Assembly: GCA_947646015.1 (NCBI GenBank) | Contig: CANSEY010000001.1 | Coordinates: 248,001 to 312,000, forward strand | Direction: 5' to 3' | DNA length: 64,000 nucleotides | Origin: an uncultured Bacteroides sp. | GTDB lineage: Bacteria; Bacteroidota; Bacteroidia; Bacteroidales; Bacteroidaceae | Part shown: in pieces, positions 50,324 through 59,751 of the stretch | Position numbering within the stretch: position 1 is the stretch's first letter | How the letters are laid out: each line of letters begins with the position of its first letter | Notes under the pieces: model-generated | What the model was told of the DNA's origin: nothing | Databases searched by the model: none | Seen by the model: the letters and a program-made list of their open reading frames with translations, nothing else | Made by a program: the position numbers and the translations under genes

Positions 50324-51970
50324 TTATTTGTTGCTGCAAGAACCGCAACGGGGTTTTATCTGCTTAAAGAAGTCGTTACCCTTGTCATCTACAAGAATAA
50401 ATGCGGGGAAGTCCTCTACTTCGATCTTCCAGATAGCTTCCATACCCAATTCCGGATATTCTACGCATTCGATGCTCTTGATATTGTTCTGGGCAAGGAT
50501 AGCAGCCGGACCACCGATTGAACCAAGGTAGAAACCGCCATACTTCTTACAAGCATCGGTCACCTGCTGGCTACGGTTACCTTTTGCCAACATAATCATG
50601 CTGCCGCCATGGCTCTGGAACAAGTCCACATAGGGATCCATACGTCCGGCAGTAGTCGGTCCCATCGAACCGCAAGCCATGCCGGCAGGAGTTTTAGCCG
50701 GACCGGCATAATAAATCGGATGGTCTTTGATATATTGAGGCAGATCTTCGCCGCGATCCAGACGTTCTTTCAGTTTAGCGTGAGCGATATCACGGCCTAC
50801 GATGATCGTACCGTTGAGTGACAGACGTGTAGCTACCGGATATTTAGTCAGTTCCTTCAGGATATCCGCCATCGGCTGGTTCAGGTCGATTTTCACTACA
50901 TCGCCTTCACCTGCGCCACGCAGTTCTGCGGGAATCAGACTGCCCGGATTAGAATCGAGTTTTTCAATCCAGATACCGTCTTTATTGATCTTACATTTGA
51001 TGTTACGGTCGGCAGAACAAGATACACCCAAACCCACCGGACAAGAAGCTCCGTGACGGGGCAGACGGATGATACGTACATCGTGTGCCAGATATTTACC
51101 GCCAAACTGTGCTCCCAAACCGATCTTTTGGGCTTCGGCAAGTACCTCTTTCTCCAGTTCTACGTCGCGGAAAGCACGACCATACTCATTACCGGTAGTC
51201 GGCAACTCGTCGTAATAGTGGGTAGAAGCCAGTTTCACAGTCAGCAGATTCTTCTCAGCCGAAGTACCGCCGATAACGAATGCAATATGATAAGGAGGAC
51301 AAGCCGCTGTACCCAGTGTCTTCATCTTCTCAACCAGGAACGGAACCAGAGTGCCCGGATTCAGAATCGCTTTTGTCTCCTGATACAGATAAGTCTTATT
51401 GGCAGAACCACCACCCTTGGTCACACACAGGAATTTGTACTCCATGCCTTCCGTAGCCTCGATATCGATCTGGGCCGGCAGATTGCACTTCGTGTTCACC
51501 TCGTCGTACATGTTGAGCGGAGCATTCTGTGAATAACGCAGGTTTTCTTCCGTATATGTCTTGTAAACACCCAATGACAAAGCTTCTTCATCGCAATAGC
51601 CTGTCCATACCTGCTGTCCTTTTTCACCGTGGATGATAGCCGTACCGGTATCCTGGCAGAAAGGAAGTATACCTTTGGCAGCCACTTCAGCGTTGCGCAG
51701 GAAAGTCAATGCCACGTATTTGTCGTTTTCACTTGCTTCCGGGTCGCTCAGAATCTTCGCTACCTGCTCGTTGTGCGCACGGCGAAGCATGAAAGATACG
51801 TCGCGGAAAGCAGTATTAGCCATCGCTGTCAGACCTTCTTTCTGTACTTTCAGCACAGGTGTTCCTTCGAACTCGCTTACTGACACATAGTCTTTGGTAA
51901 GCAGATAATACTCGGTTTTATCTTCCCCATGTTCGAACATAGGTTGATACTTAAACGGAGGTGTTGCCAT
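50324..51970 (-). CDS. Class I fumarate hydratase
   Basis: 548 residues, the single-chain oxygen-sensitive [4Fe-4S] type (FumA/B). Both halves are recognisable: N-terminal alpha part with the cluster-binding cysteine in [10 protein letters not shown] and [13 protein letters not shown] segments, and C-terminal [13 protein letters not shown] and GPTTAGRMD. It interconverts fumarate and malate, in this anaerobe mainly in the reductive branch toward succinate. Single gene; a -7 box TACCTTTG lies at 52008-52015. Confidence 0.95.
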   Translation of the reverse strand: MATPPFKYQPMFEHGEDKTEYYLLTKDYVSVSEFEGTPVLKVQKEGLTAMANTAFRDVSFMLRRAHNEQVAKILSDPEASENDKYVALTFLRNAEVAAKGILPFCQDTGTAIIHGEKGQQVWTGYCDEEALSLGVYKTYTEENLRYSQNAPLNMYDEVNTKCNLPAQIDIEATEGMEYKFLCVTKGGGSANKTYLYQETKAILNPGTLVPFLVEKMKTLGTAACPPYHIAFVIGGTSAEKNLLTVKLASTHYYDELPTTGNEYGRAFRDVELEKEVLAEAQKIGLGAQFGGKYLAHDVRIIRLPRHGASCPVGLGVSCSADRNIKCKINKDGIWIEKLDSNPGSLIPAELRGAGEGDVVKIDLNQPMADILKELTKYPVATRLSLNGTIIVGRDIAHAKLKERLDRGEDLPQYIKDHPIYYAGPAKTPAGMACGSMGPTTAGRMDPYVDLFQSHGGSMIMLAKGNRSQQVTDACKKYGGFYLGSIGGPAAILAQNNIKSIECVEYPELGMEAIWKIEVEDFPAFILVDDKGNDFFKQIKPRCGSCSNK

Positions 51971-52007
51971 ATCTCTTAATTTTATTACGTAATGTTAGTT
52001 AGTGAGG

Positions 52008-52015
52008 CAAAGGTA
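52008..52015 (-). promoter_or_regulatory. -7 box of the fumarase gene
   Basis: TACCTTTG on the minus strand, 37 nt before the ATG at 51970. The -33 element is not clear. Confidence 0.45.
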
Positions 52016-52272
52016 AGAATAGTTTTCCAAAGTATGAATAAAGTGGCAGATTTTGTCAAGAGCGGATTTACTTATTATTAACGTTCGGAAGGCGTTTCCA
52101 CAGAAAAGCGGGAGCCATTCCGGAAGAGAGCCTCTCTTCTGCAAGATGCCGGTGTCTGTTCGGGCAAATGCCAGTGTCTGTTTGGGGCGAAGCAAGGCTC
52201 TCCGGAGCACGAAGCAACCGTCTTGAAGGGTTGGAAAGCCACAGGGTTGGAGACACCGGAAGGCAGGGATAC

Positions 52273-52306
52273 AAAAAAAGAGGAAGCTTCGCGGGCTTCC
52301 TCTTCT
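52273..52306 (-). terminator. Terminator of the hflX-DUF4954-aminopeptidase operon
   Basis: AGAGGAAGC (52279-52287) pairs with GCTTCCTCT (52295-52303) across a seven-base loop. The A-run on the left reads as a T-run on the minus strand. It is 88 nt after the aminopeptidase stop. Confidence 0.85.
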
Positions 52307-52393
52307 ATGGCATTCTAATTTGAATCTAAATCATGAATCTGTTAGCAAAGATACAACATCGGAACGGCAAAGCCAAGCATTCCGGTGATTATT

Positions 52394-54907
52394 TTAATTG
52401 TTTGCCCGGTACAACGGATAGGCTGCCTGCAATATCTTGTTCTTCAAAAGCGGTGAATAATCGGGACGCTCGTTCAGGAAGCGTACCACTTCTTCGTAAG
52501 CCGATGAACTGAGATGATTGCCCAGCAAAGCTGCCGCCCAATTTTTGGGAAAGAAAATATCTCCGGTGCGTTGTACCTCTTCCAGCACCTCCAGTCCCGG
52601 ACGAATGTACTTCACCGACTGATCCTCACGCAACGGATGGTTCAGGTATCGAATGACAGCAGTCGTCCAAGGCTCTATCCGGCGGTTTTCTGCCGCCAGC
52701 AGGCTGTTGAACAGAGTATCGAGCCGCGCAGTGTCGGATACGGCTGCCCGTGAGATAAAGTCGAACTGCCGCAAACGATCCGGATCGTCAATACGTGCCC
52801 GCTGTGTGCGGAGTATCTGTTCGCTCTCCAAAGGCATGCGAATGGCCAGTTCGTAGGCTAAAGTTGTATAATCCTGTCGGTTCAGATGTTTGTCGGACTG
52901 CTGTTGCCACAAAATGTAGAGCTTCTTCACCATCGGTTCGGAAATGGCATTCTGCATGAAAAGGCGCATCAATTGTATCCGGCACGAAGGCAACGGATGA
53001 TTCTGTGTCATCGTATAAATGCGGGTTTCTACTTCTGCCCGGTTTGCCGGAGCTATCTCCCGCATGACATTCGCCAGATAACCACTGGCTGTAGAAGCCA
53101 CCAAAGCGTTCTTCTCGGCCGGAAGCCCTGTTATCAGGCTGTTGACCCAGTCGTCCGCCGAGATGTGTTTGGCCAGATAATTTTCATAGAGCACCATCAG
53201 CAGCGATTGGCGAGCCGTATCATCTTCTATCTCCCACCAATGTGCCGCCAGCCAATGCAGAGCAGACTCGTCGGGCACAAATACCCCATAGCCTCTGCCA
53301 TCGGTATTGGGCAATACGCGCGAAGGCACAAACGGAAGTTGCATCCGGAACAGGGTATCTGTCATATTCACCCGGATCACCGAATCGCGCTCTCCGCAAA
53401 GAGTGACGGCAAAACGTTGCGGCCAGAGCAATCCCCGGTTGTAGGGATCGTGCTGGCAAATTTCCAGTTCTTGCCCGTCTGTCCGGAAAGTTAACGTAGG
53501 CATCCCTTTCCGGTTCACCCATACATCACTGAAGGCGGCCAGGTCCTCGGTCGTCTTACTGTCCAGAATACGGATCAGGTCGTCCCAGGTGGCATTACCG
53601 TACGAGTAGGTCTTCAGGTACTCCTGTATACCACTACGGAAATTGGCTTCCCCCATCTTGTCGACCAGTTTTTCCATCATCACGGGAGCCTTGTTATAGA
53701 TGATCTGCCCATAGATCAATCCGGCATTACGCAAGTTATCAAGCGGTTGGCGGATGGCATTCGTCCCCATAGTACGATCCTCGGAAAGTGAAGCTGCCGT
53801 AAAGGTCTTGAGTTTATTCTGGGTGTGATTGATCTCCGGAAACAGGGGTTCGACAATCCGGGCTGCAAAATAGTTGGCAAAAACTTCTTTAGTCCATACG
53901 TCGTCAAACCAATCCATGGTAACCAAATCGCCAAACCACATGTGCGACGTTTCATGGGCAATCAGCTCAGCCCGATTCAACTCCTCGTCCGGTGTAGGGT
54001 GTTCACTCAGGAAAATCCCGTTATCATTATATAAGGTAGCCCCTGTATGTTCCATCCCGCCAAACTGAAAACCGGGTAGAACAATAAAATCGTACTTGGC
54101 AAACGGATATGCAATGCCGGTATACTCTTCAAGCCAATGGAGCGATGCCATCACCTGCCCGAAGACAATATCCAACTGAGCTACTTTCTTAGGATCGGTC
54201 TCCCGGTAATAAGCAGCGATGGTACGTCCGTCCCGGGTATACTCCCGACGCTCCAACTTTCCGGCCACAAACGAGAACAGGTACGTACTAAGAGGTTCGG
54301 TCGGTGCAAAACAGACGGTCTTACGATCGTCGGTTACCGTCTCACTCCGGATGTATGTATTAGAAACAGCTTTCCAGTCTGCGGGAAGTTCAAGCTGTAA
54401 AGTGAACTCCGCCTTCAAATTGGGCTGCTCAAAACAGGGGAATACGGTACGGGCACGGTCGGGAACCAGCAATGTGTAGAGGTATTCGTCGTTCCGGTTC
54501 AGTGACTGATTGCCGGCGGTGAAACGAATCCGTATTCCATTCGCTCCTTCCACTGTCGACGAAGCAGGCAGAATGATGTGCTCATTCTCAAAACGCACCT
54601 TGTCCACCGGCACTCCGTTGGCTATAACCTCTTTGATCTTCTCACGCTCTTCCCGAAAGTCTATCAGGACTTCCTGTCGGGAAGCCAAATCAAAGTGCAA
54701 GGTAATATCGCCCTCAATGGCAGCCTCTTTCTGTCGCGGGATATTGAAACTAAGTTCATACTTCAGATTCTTAATCTGGGCCTTGCGGTACCCGGCTAGT
54801 TCCCTGGAAACGCCGACATCATAAAAACGAGGGTTCTTTTCTGCTGCCCGGTTACAACCGGACAGCAGAATGAACCCGATCATTCCAAATAAGATATGTA
54901 TTTTCAT
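52394..54907 (-). CDS. M1 family aminopeptidase lipoprotein
   Basis: 837 residues from the ATG at 54907 (MKIHILFGMIGFILLSGC, lipidated Cys18); an upstream start at 54940 would hide this lipobox. M1 layout: N-terminal beta saddle, substrate motif GGMEHTGAT in place of the classical GAMEN, and the zinc motif HETSHMWFGDLVTMDWFDDV followed by WTKEVFANY with the third ligand Glu. It removes N-terminal residues from peptides at the cell envelope. It follows the DUF4954 gene by 29 bases. Confidence 0.93.
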   Translation of the reverse strand: MKIHILFGMIGFILLSGCNRAAEKNPRFYDVGVSRELAGYRKAQIKNLKYELSFNIPRQKEAAIEGDITLHFDLASRQEVLIDFREEREKIKEVIANGVPVDKVRFENEHIILPASSTVEGANGIRIRFTAGNQSLNRNDEYLYTLLVPDRARTVFPCFEQPNLKAEFTLQLELPADWKAVSNTYIRSETVTDDRKTVCFAPTEPLSTYLFSFVAGKLERREYTRDGRTIAAYYRETDPKKVAQLDIVFGQVMASLHWLEEYTGIAYPFAKYDFIVLPGFQFGGMEHTGATLYNDNGIFLSEHPTPDEELNRAELIAHETSHMWFGDLVTMDWFDDVWTKEVFANYFAARIVEPLFPEINHTQNKLKTFTAASLSEDRTMGTNAIRQPLDNLRNAGLIYGQIIYNKAPVMMEKLVDKMGEANFRSGIQEYLKTYSYGNATWDDLIRILDSKTTEDLAAFSDVWVNRKGMPTLTFRTDGQELEICQHDPYNRGLLWPQRFAVTLCGERDSVIRVNMTDTLFRMQLPFVPSRVLPNTDGRGYGVFVPDESALHWLAAHWWEIEDDTARQSLLMVLYENYLAKHISADDWVNSLITGLPAEKNALVASTASGYLANVMREIAPANRAEVETRIYTMTQNHPLPSCRIQLMRLFMQNAISEPMVKKLYILWQQQSDKHLNRQDYTTLAYELAIRMPLESEQILRTQRARIDDPDRLRQFDFISRAAVSDTARLDTLFNSLLAAENRRIEPWTTAVIRYLNHPLREDQSVKYIRPGLEVLEEVQRTGDIFFPKNWAAALLGNHLSSSAYEEVVRFLNERPDYSPLLKNKILQAAYPLYRANN

Positions 54908-54936
54908 AGTAAATATTATATAACTCGTACCCTCTC

Positions 54937-56928
54937 TCACGCCAATTGCCCGATGCGGTTAATCAGTTCTTCTCCCAAAGCGGTCTTATCATCAATATGC
55001 TTCAGCACGGCGGTAACAAACGGATTACTCTCAAAATCGCCGCGAACCTGACCGAAGTCGAGCTTCATTTCGTCACGTGAACCATCGGCACCAAAGCCCG
55101 TCATAGACGAAAGTGAGAACTCCTTGCGCGCATCATCGTATACCATGCGGTCAAGTCCTACCACCGCTTCACGCCAGGCGCGAACGATGGCGATGATATC
55201 TTTTGCTGTAATGGTTTCGGGATTCAAGCCATAAAATTCCTGTATCTTATGGTAAGCCCATGTCCATTCGTAAGTATAGTAATTATCGTGCATGGCGGCA
55301 AAACAGGCATTCATACTCTTCAGACGGTTAATCTCACCGCTTTCAATGCCGTCTATCAGCTTCTCCACTTCACTTTTGGGAGCAATCAAACCGGCAATAT
55401 CCACCCATTCGCCTACCCCGATTTCCGTATCCGGCTTCAGACGCCGGCGTATCTCTTCATTATCTTTAAAGTTGATCCCTTCAAGACGCTTGATGATGGA
55501 GTTGCCAAGAAACTTATGGATGGCTATCTCGTAATAGCGTATACCGCTATTCAACGAGGAGTTTTTAATTTTGGCACTCTGATAAGAGTAGATTTCCGAA
55601 GTCTCGCCCGACACCCTCTTCAACTCTTTCAGGATAGAGCGTCCCTTAAACATCTTCTGAATGGTATACGGACTGAGAAGGTTATAGTTGATATAATCCA
55701 GACGGTTCGGGTCTGTACGTTTGTCACGTTTCGGCCACTTTTGGGCATCACGGATGGTACCCACACTACGCAGGTTGACTCCCGGAACCAGATACGTGGT
55801 ATTCTGTTGCTCAATCAGGTAGGAGAAAGGCAGGTTCGATGTATCGGCATGGTTCACATGACGCCCCATCACCAGCGAAAAAGCGCCTACACGGGCCGGC
55901 CATAAGATGTATGAATCGGAAGTAGTCTTAGCTCCCCTTTCCAACGTTCCTTGATGAATCGGTCCCAGTTTATACATGTGATTGCTCTGATTCGATCCCG
56001 AACCGGCATTCATAAACGAGAACATACCGGCTATCAGTAAGGTCGATTTATGATGGGTGACGGTGTACGGCCCGGCAAAAATAGCACATGCTTCGCCGTT
56101 CTCTCCCTGGCAATTGCTGAAGAACAGCGAGTCGGAAGCGGAATAATTGTGCCCCAACTGACAGGCTTGTCCCACAAAACAACGGGTCAGCATGGCCCCG
56201 TCGTCGACATGGGAACCGGAGGAAATTATAAAATCATCGCAAATAACGCCGTGTCCGATATGCACCGGGGCAGACTCGTTACTGTTGATGCTCCCATTGT
56301 ACAGACGGCACGTCCCGCAGATCCGGCAGAAATCCCCGATACGCACATTCTTGATAGAACCGGTATTGAGAATCATCACATGGTTGCCGATGGTTCCCAC
56401 CGCGGAAGCGTGTTTATTGGAATAATAGTCTGTAATCTCTTTCATCCGGCTGATCAGTTCCGGACGATGCCGGTAAAGAGCCAGGATATAGGCTTGATGG
56501 GCAGAGAGTTTGTCGTTGATCAGCACTTCACGACCTCCCGTCTCGTTCAGTACGGCAGTTTCTACTCCGTTGCCAAACTGAGTCAAGCCGTCCACCAGGA
56601 TGATATCTACATTCTCAATGAAAGTATTGTTTCCTATCTCATAGTTGGCAATGTAGTTCTGGATGTTCTCGATACAGCAATTATCACCAACAGTCACATT
56701 ATGCAGGGTGACATGTCTCAGGCCGGAATGTTTTTTGATTCCACCCGGCAGGATAAAATCCGAATGGAACACTCCCAGTTTCACCTCACCCGAGAAACGG
56801 GTGTGATGTACAAATTCGGTTGTGAACTCTTCGGCTACTGCAACCTTATTCCAGTCATCGGCCAGACACGACTGGCTCTTCAACTGAAGCACTTCATCTT
56901 CAGTCAGTCTACGGTAAGTCTTTCCCAT
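54937..56928 (-). CDS. DUF4954 family protein with left-handed beta-helix character
   Basis: 663 residues, no signal peptide. Residues about 60-330 carry hexapeptide-like turns (GDNCCIENIQNYIANYEIGN, IGDFCRICGTCRLYNGSI, VGAFSLVMGRHV) as in acyl- or sugar-nucleotide transferases of the LbH fold; the last 250 residues are helical. The family is Bacteroidales/Spirochaete-type and uncharacterised; a nucleotidyl- or acyl-transferase-like role is only suggested by the fold. It lies between hflX and the aminopeptidase in one operon. Confidence 0.82.
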   Translation of the reverse strand: MGKTYRRLTEDEVLQLKSQSCLADDWNKVAVAEEFTTEFVHHTRFSGEVKLGVFHSDFILPGGIKKHSGLRHVTLHNVTVGDNCCIENIQNYIANYEIGNNTFIENVDIILVDGLTQFGNGVETAVLNETGGREVLINDKLSAHQAYILALYRHRPELISRMKEITDYYSNKHASAVGTIGNHVMILNTGSIKNVRIGDFCRICGTCRLYNGSINSNESAPVHIGHGVICDDFIISSGSHVDDGAMLTRCFVGQACQLGHNYSASDSLFFSNCQGENGEACAIFAGPYTVTHHKSTLLIAGMFSFMNAGSGSNQSNHMYKLGPIHQGTLERGAKTTSDSYILWPARVGAFSLVMGRHVNHADTSNLPFSYLIEQQNTTYLVPGVNLRSVGTIRDAQKWPKRDKRTDPNRLDYINYNLLSPYTIQKMFKGRSILKELKRVSGETSEIYSYQSAKIKNSSLNSGIRYYEIAIHKFLGNSIIKRLEGINFKDNEEIRRRLKPDTEIGVGEWVDIAGLIAPKSEVEKLIDGIESGEINRLKSMNACFAAMHDNYYTYEWTWAYHKIQEFYGLNPETITAKDIIAIVRAWREAVVGLDRMVYDDARKEFSLSSMTGFGADGSRDEMKLDFGQVRGDFESNPFVTAVLKHIDDKTALGEELINRIGQLA

Positions 56929-56952
56929 ACTCCTCTTGTTACAAACTACAAA

Positions 56953-58206
56953 TTACTCTTCTTCTTCGTAGGTCTGATAAAGAAAGTCATTATAGGGATA
57001 CTTCTGTACGTGCAATTCTTTCACTCGCTGATAAACCACACTCTTCAGTTCGTCTATATTGATTTTCTCACGGGCGGAGATGAACAGGCAATTGTCCTCC
57101 ATCTTGGCCATCCACGTTTTCATCAGTTCTTCGAGTGTCAAGTTTTCCTTTGTTTTGGGGGTAAGGTCGTCCAGCGCCTTTTCTACATAAGTATAGGCAT
57201 CTATCTTATTGAATATTAAAATCATCGGTTTCCCGCCTCCTCCGATATCGGCCAGCGTTTTGTTCACCACCTCAATCTGTTCTTCAAATCCGGGATGCGA
57301 AATATCTACTACATGAACCAACAAGTCGGCCTCACGTACTTCATCGAGGGTCGACTTAAAGGAATCTACCAAGTCAGTAGGTAACTTACGGATAAACCCG
57401 ACGGTATCGGAGAGCAAGAAAGGCAGATTATCGATAATCACCTTGCGCACCGTCGTATCGAGTGTGGCAAACAGCTTGTTCTCCGCAAAGACTTCACTCT
57501 TGGCCAACAGGTTCATCATGGTCGATTTGCCAACGTTGGTGTAACCCACCAAGGCTACACGGATCATACGCCCGCGGTTCTTGCGCTGAGTAGACTTCTG
57601 TTTATCTATTTCAGCAAGGCGTTCTTTAAGCAGTGACATACGGTTCAGGATGATACGGCGGTCCATCTCCAACTGGGTCTCACCCGGACCGCGAAGTCCT
57701 ACCGAACCGCCTTTACCACTTCCGGAACCACCACCCTGACGCTCAAGGTGAGTCCAAAGGCGTTGCAGACGGGGCAACATATATTTATACTGGGCCAGCT
57801 CCACCTGAGTTTTAGCGTTGGCAGTCTGGGCACGCATGGCAAATATATCGAGAATCAGCGAAGTACGGTCCAGTATCTTCACCTTCAGTTCCGCTTCGAT
57901 GTTACGTATCTGCTTGGCTGAAAGTTCGTCATCAAAAATGACCATTCCCACTTCCCGGTCTTCTTCAGCCTCTATCCTTATATATTCTTTTATTTCTTCC
58001 AGTTTTCCTTTCCCTACATAAGTCACTGAGTTAGCCGTCGGCAACTTCTGCGTAAACCTTTTCACTACTTCCGCCCCGGCTGTCTCAGCCAGAAATGCCA
58101 GTTCGTCGAGATACTCGTTAGTCTTGCGTTCATCTTGCGTCTGCGTAATGAGACCCACCAGAACAGCTGTTTCGACTTTGGCTTCGGATATTACAAATTC
58201 TTTCAT
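56953..58206 (-). CDS. hflX: GTPase HflX
   Basis: 417 residues. N-terminal HflX domain (VGLITQTQDERKTNEYLDEL, MVIFDDELSAKQIRNIE), a Gly-rich linker GGSGSGKGGSVGLRGPGETQ, and the GTPase domain with P-loop VALVGYTNVGKST, DTVGFIRKLP and NKID. It binds the 50S subunit and rescues or splits stalled ribosomes in stress. First gene of the operon that continues to the aminopeptidase; a -7 box TATATTTG is at 58237-58244. Confidence 0.95.
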   Translation of the reverse strand: MKEFVISEAKVETAVLVGLITQTQDERKTNEYLDELAFLAETAGAEVVKRFTQKLPTANSVTYVGKGKLEEIKEYIRIEAEEDREVGMVIFDDELSAKQIRNIEAELKVKILDRTSLILDIFAMRAQTANAKTQVELAQYKYMLPRLQRLWTHLERQGGGSGSGKGGSVGLRGPGETQLEMDRRIILNRMSLLKERLAEIDKQKSTQRKNRGRMIRVALVGYTNVGKSTMMNLLAKSEVFAENKLFATLDTTVRKVIIDNLPFLLSDTVGFIRKLPTDLVDSFKSTLDEVREADLLVHVVDISHPGFEEQIEVVNKTLADIGGGGKPMILIFNKIDAYTYVEKALDDLTPKTKENLTLEELMKTWMAKMEDNCLFISAREKINIDELKSVVYQRVKELHVQKYPYNDFLYQTYEEEE

Positions 58207-58236
58207 TCTACTTTATACCTTATTATAATATGGCGA

Positions 58237-58244
58237 CAAATATA
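58237..58244 (-). promoter_or_regulatory. -7 box of hflX
   Basis: TATATTTG on the minus strand, 30 nt before the ATG at 58206. No clear TTG at the usual distance. Confidence 0.45.
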
Positions 58245-58272
58245 GCTATTTTCGTAACATACTAAAAGAAAA

Positions 58273-58302
58273 AATCGCCCAAGTGTTTCTACCTGAGCGA
58301 TT
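58273..58302. terminator. Terminator after the SusD gene
   Basis: AATCGCCCAAGT and ACCTGAGCGATT arms with two mismatches, preceded by an A-run that serves as a T-run on the minus strand. It lies 20 nt after the SusD stop and upstream of the hflX promoter. Confidence 0.7.
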
Positions 58303-58322
58303 CTTTATTATTTATTGACTAT

Positions 58323-59717
58323 TTATTTATTAATATCTTTATTGAGCAACAACTCAACCTGAGGTATGGGCCAAGTATATTTTTCATCGGACGGACCGAC
58401 ATTGATCGTTTCATTCTCGCCCACTTTAATGAAGTGTTCACCACGTCTCATAATGTCGATACCACGAATGCCCTCACCAATGAACTCAAGGCGCTTCTCA
58501 TTGTAAATTGCCTCTTTCAGTGCATCACCCGACAGATTATCGATGTTCAACGGATCGGTAGCCGCATCCACCGAGCGGCCTCTGACTTGTTTCAACAGGC
58601 TTTTGGCCGTAGCTTCGCCCCCGGCTTTGTTTGCATAACACTCGGCAAGATCCAGCAATGTTTCGGCATAACGGAAGATGGGTACCCACTGCAATTTAGT
58701 TTTTGCATCCGTAAACTTCATCAACAAGTCTTTCTCTCCCTTAAAGGCTATGATACGCTTATCGGTAGCCAACGAATAATCAGGTTTTGACATAATCCCG
58801 CTCTTTGTATCGATCAGCATAATCTTGCCATCATAATAATATTCTGCCAATGACTGCTGAGTGTTCGGGATATTAGTGTCTGCCATTGGCAAAGAGAAGA
58901 TGCTCTCCTGACTGAAGTACGGAGCCTTATAAATCAATGTTACGTCTTCCGGCAAACTATATCCGGTCACCAATTCTCCGGCTGTAATGGCTTTGTCCCA
59001 TTCGTTCATTGCCATATAAACTCTCATCTTAAGCATGTTGGCAGCAGCCTGAGTAGCATGTGTGACCCCTGTATAAGTATTCACTTCGGTATCCAATGCC
59101 GAAATGTTCTCCAAGTCAGACAGAATGTGTTCATAAATCTGCTTTACCGTAGAGCGGGGCATATTGTTGTTTTCAGTTCCGGCTTCGGCAGTAAGACGCA
59201 ACGGAACAGATTTTGCATCGGGATTCACAGAATACGGAGTCGGATACAAATTATTCAGATAGTAGTACGCCAAAGCCCTAACAAACTTAGCTTCCTGCAC
59301 ATAGCGGTCATAATTCTCACCGGCAACTTCCCTGGCACCTTCAAGAGACTGAAGGAAAGTATTTACTTTATTAATGGCCAGATAAGCGTATGTCCAAGTG
59401 TCAGCATTCTCTGCATCCGTAATGCCTACATTCATGTTGTAGGTATTGAACAAAGTCACCAGGTTGTTCGAGATATTAATAACATCATCTCCCCTGTTGT
59501 CAAACACCAGATAGGACTTACCTCCCATCAAGGACTTAGTCCCCGTGTTCTTGATTGCAGCATACAAGCCGTTCAGAGTTGCCTCGATTCGGGTAGGACT
59601 TGTGAAAATATCGTTCTCGTTTACATATAATGGAGGCTCCTGATCGAGGAAGCTGCTGCTGCAACTACCTAAAAAGAGAGAAGCACATAATGTCGAAAAT
59701 AAAATTATCTTTTTCAT
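58323..59717 (-). CDS. SusD/RagB family surface lipoprotein
   Basis: 464 residues, with lipobox LFLGSCSSSF near Cys19. SusD/RagB layout: TPR-like helices and the C-terminal VPIFRYAETLLDLAECYANK and IYNEKRLEFIGEGIRGIDIMRRGE. It forms the lid of the SusC barrel encoded 34 bases upstream and captures the ligand at the surface. The modest size fits RagB-type members that bind peptides as well as glycan binders; no carbohydrate enzyme is adjacent, so the ligand is open. Confidence 0.95.
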   Translation of the reverse strand: MKKIILFSTLCASLFLGSCSSSFLDQEPPLYVNENDIFTSPTRIEATLNGLYAAIKNTGTKSLMGGKSYLVFDNRGDDVINISNNLVTLFNTYNMNVGITDAENADTWTYAYLAINKVNTFLQSLEGAREVAGENYDRYVQEAKFVRALAYYYLNNLYPTPYSVNPDAKSVPLRLTAEAGTENNNMPRSTVKQIYEHILSDLENISALDTEVNTYTGVTHATQAAANMLKMRVYMAMNEWDKAITAGELVTGYSLPEDVTLIYKAPYFSQESIFSLPMADTNIPNTQQSLAEYYYDGKIMLIDTKSGIMSKPDYSLATDKRIIAFKGEKDLLMKFTDAKTKLQWVPIFRYAETLLDLAECYANKAGGEATAKSLLKQVRGRSVDAATDPLNIDNLSGDALKEAIYNEKRLEFIGEGIRGIDIMRRGEHFIKVGENETINVGPSDEKYTWPIPQVELLLNKDINK

Positions 59718-59751
59718 TGTAGTTTCTTTTATCTGTTACTATAAAACCATA

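Larger units (their letters stand above)
51971..52393. other. Gene-free stretch between fumarase and the aminopeptidase operon
   Basis: It holds the fumarase -7 box (52008-52015), a terminator (52273-52306) and a pair of near-identical 18-base direct repeats (ATGCCGGTGTCTGTTCGGG and ATGCCAGTGTCTGTTTGGG, 52147-52188 region). Short open frames here show no family resemblance. Confidence 0.55.

Noticed and set aside
52068..52274. 68-codon minus-strand frame before the aminopeptidase terminator
   Set aside because: It contains a short direct repeat, lacks family features and overlaps another frame of equal quality.
56050..57219. 389-codon open frame on the plus strand
   Set aside because: Antisense to DUF4954 and hflX, both with clear family motifs.
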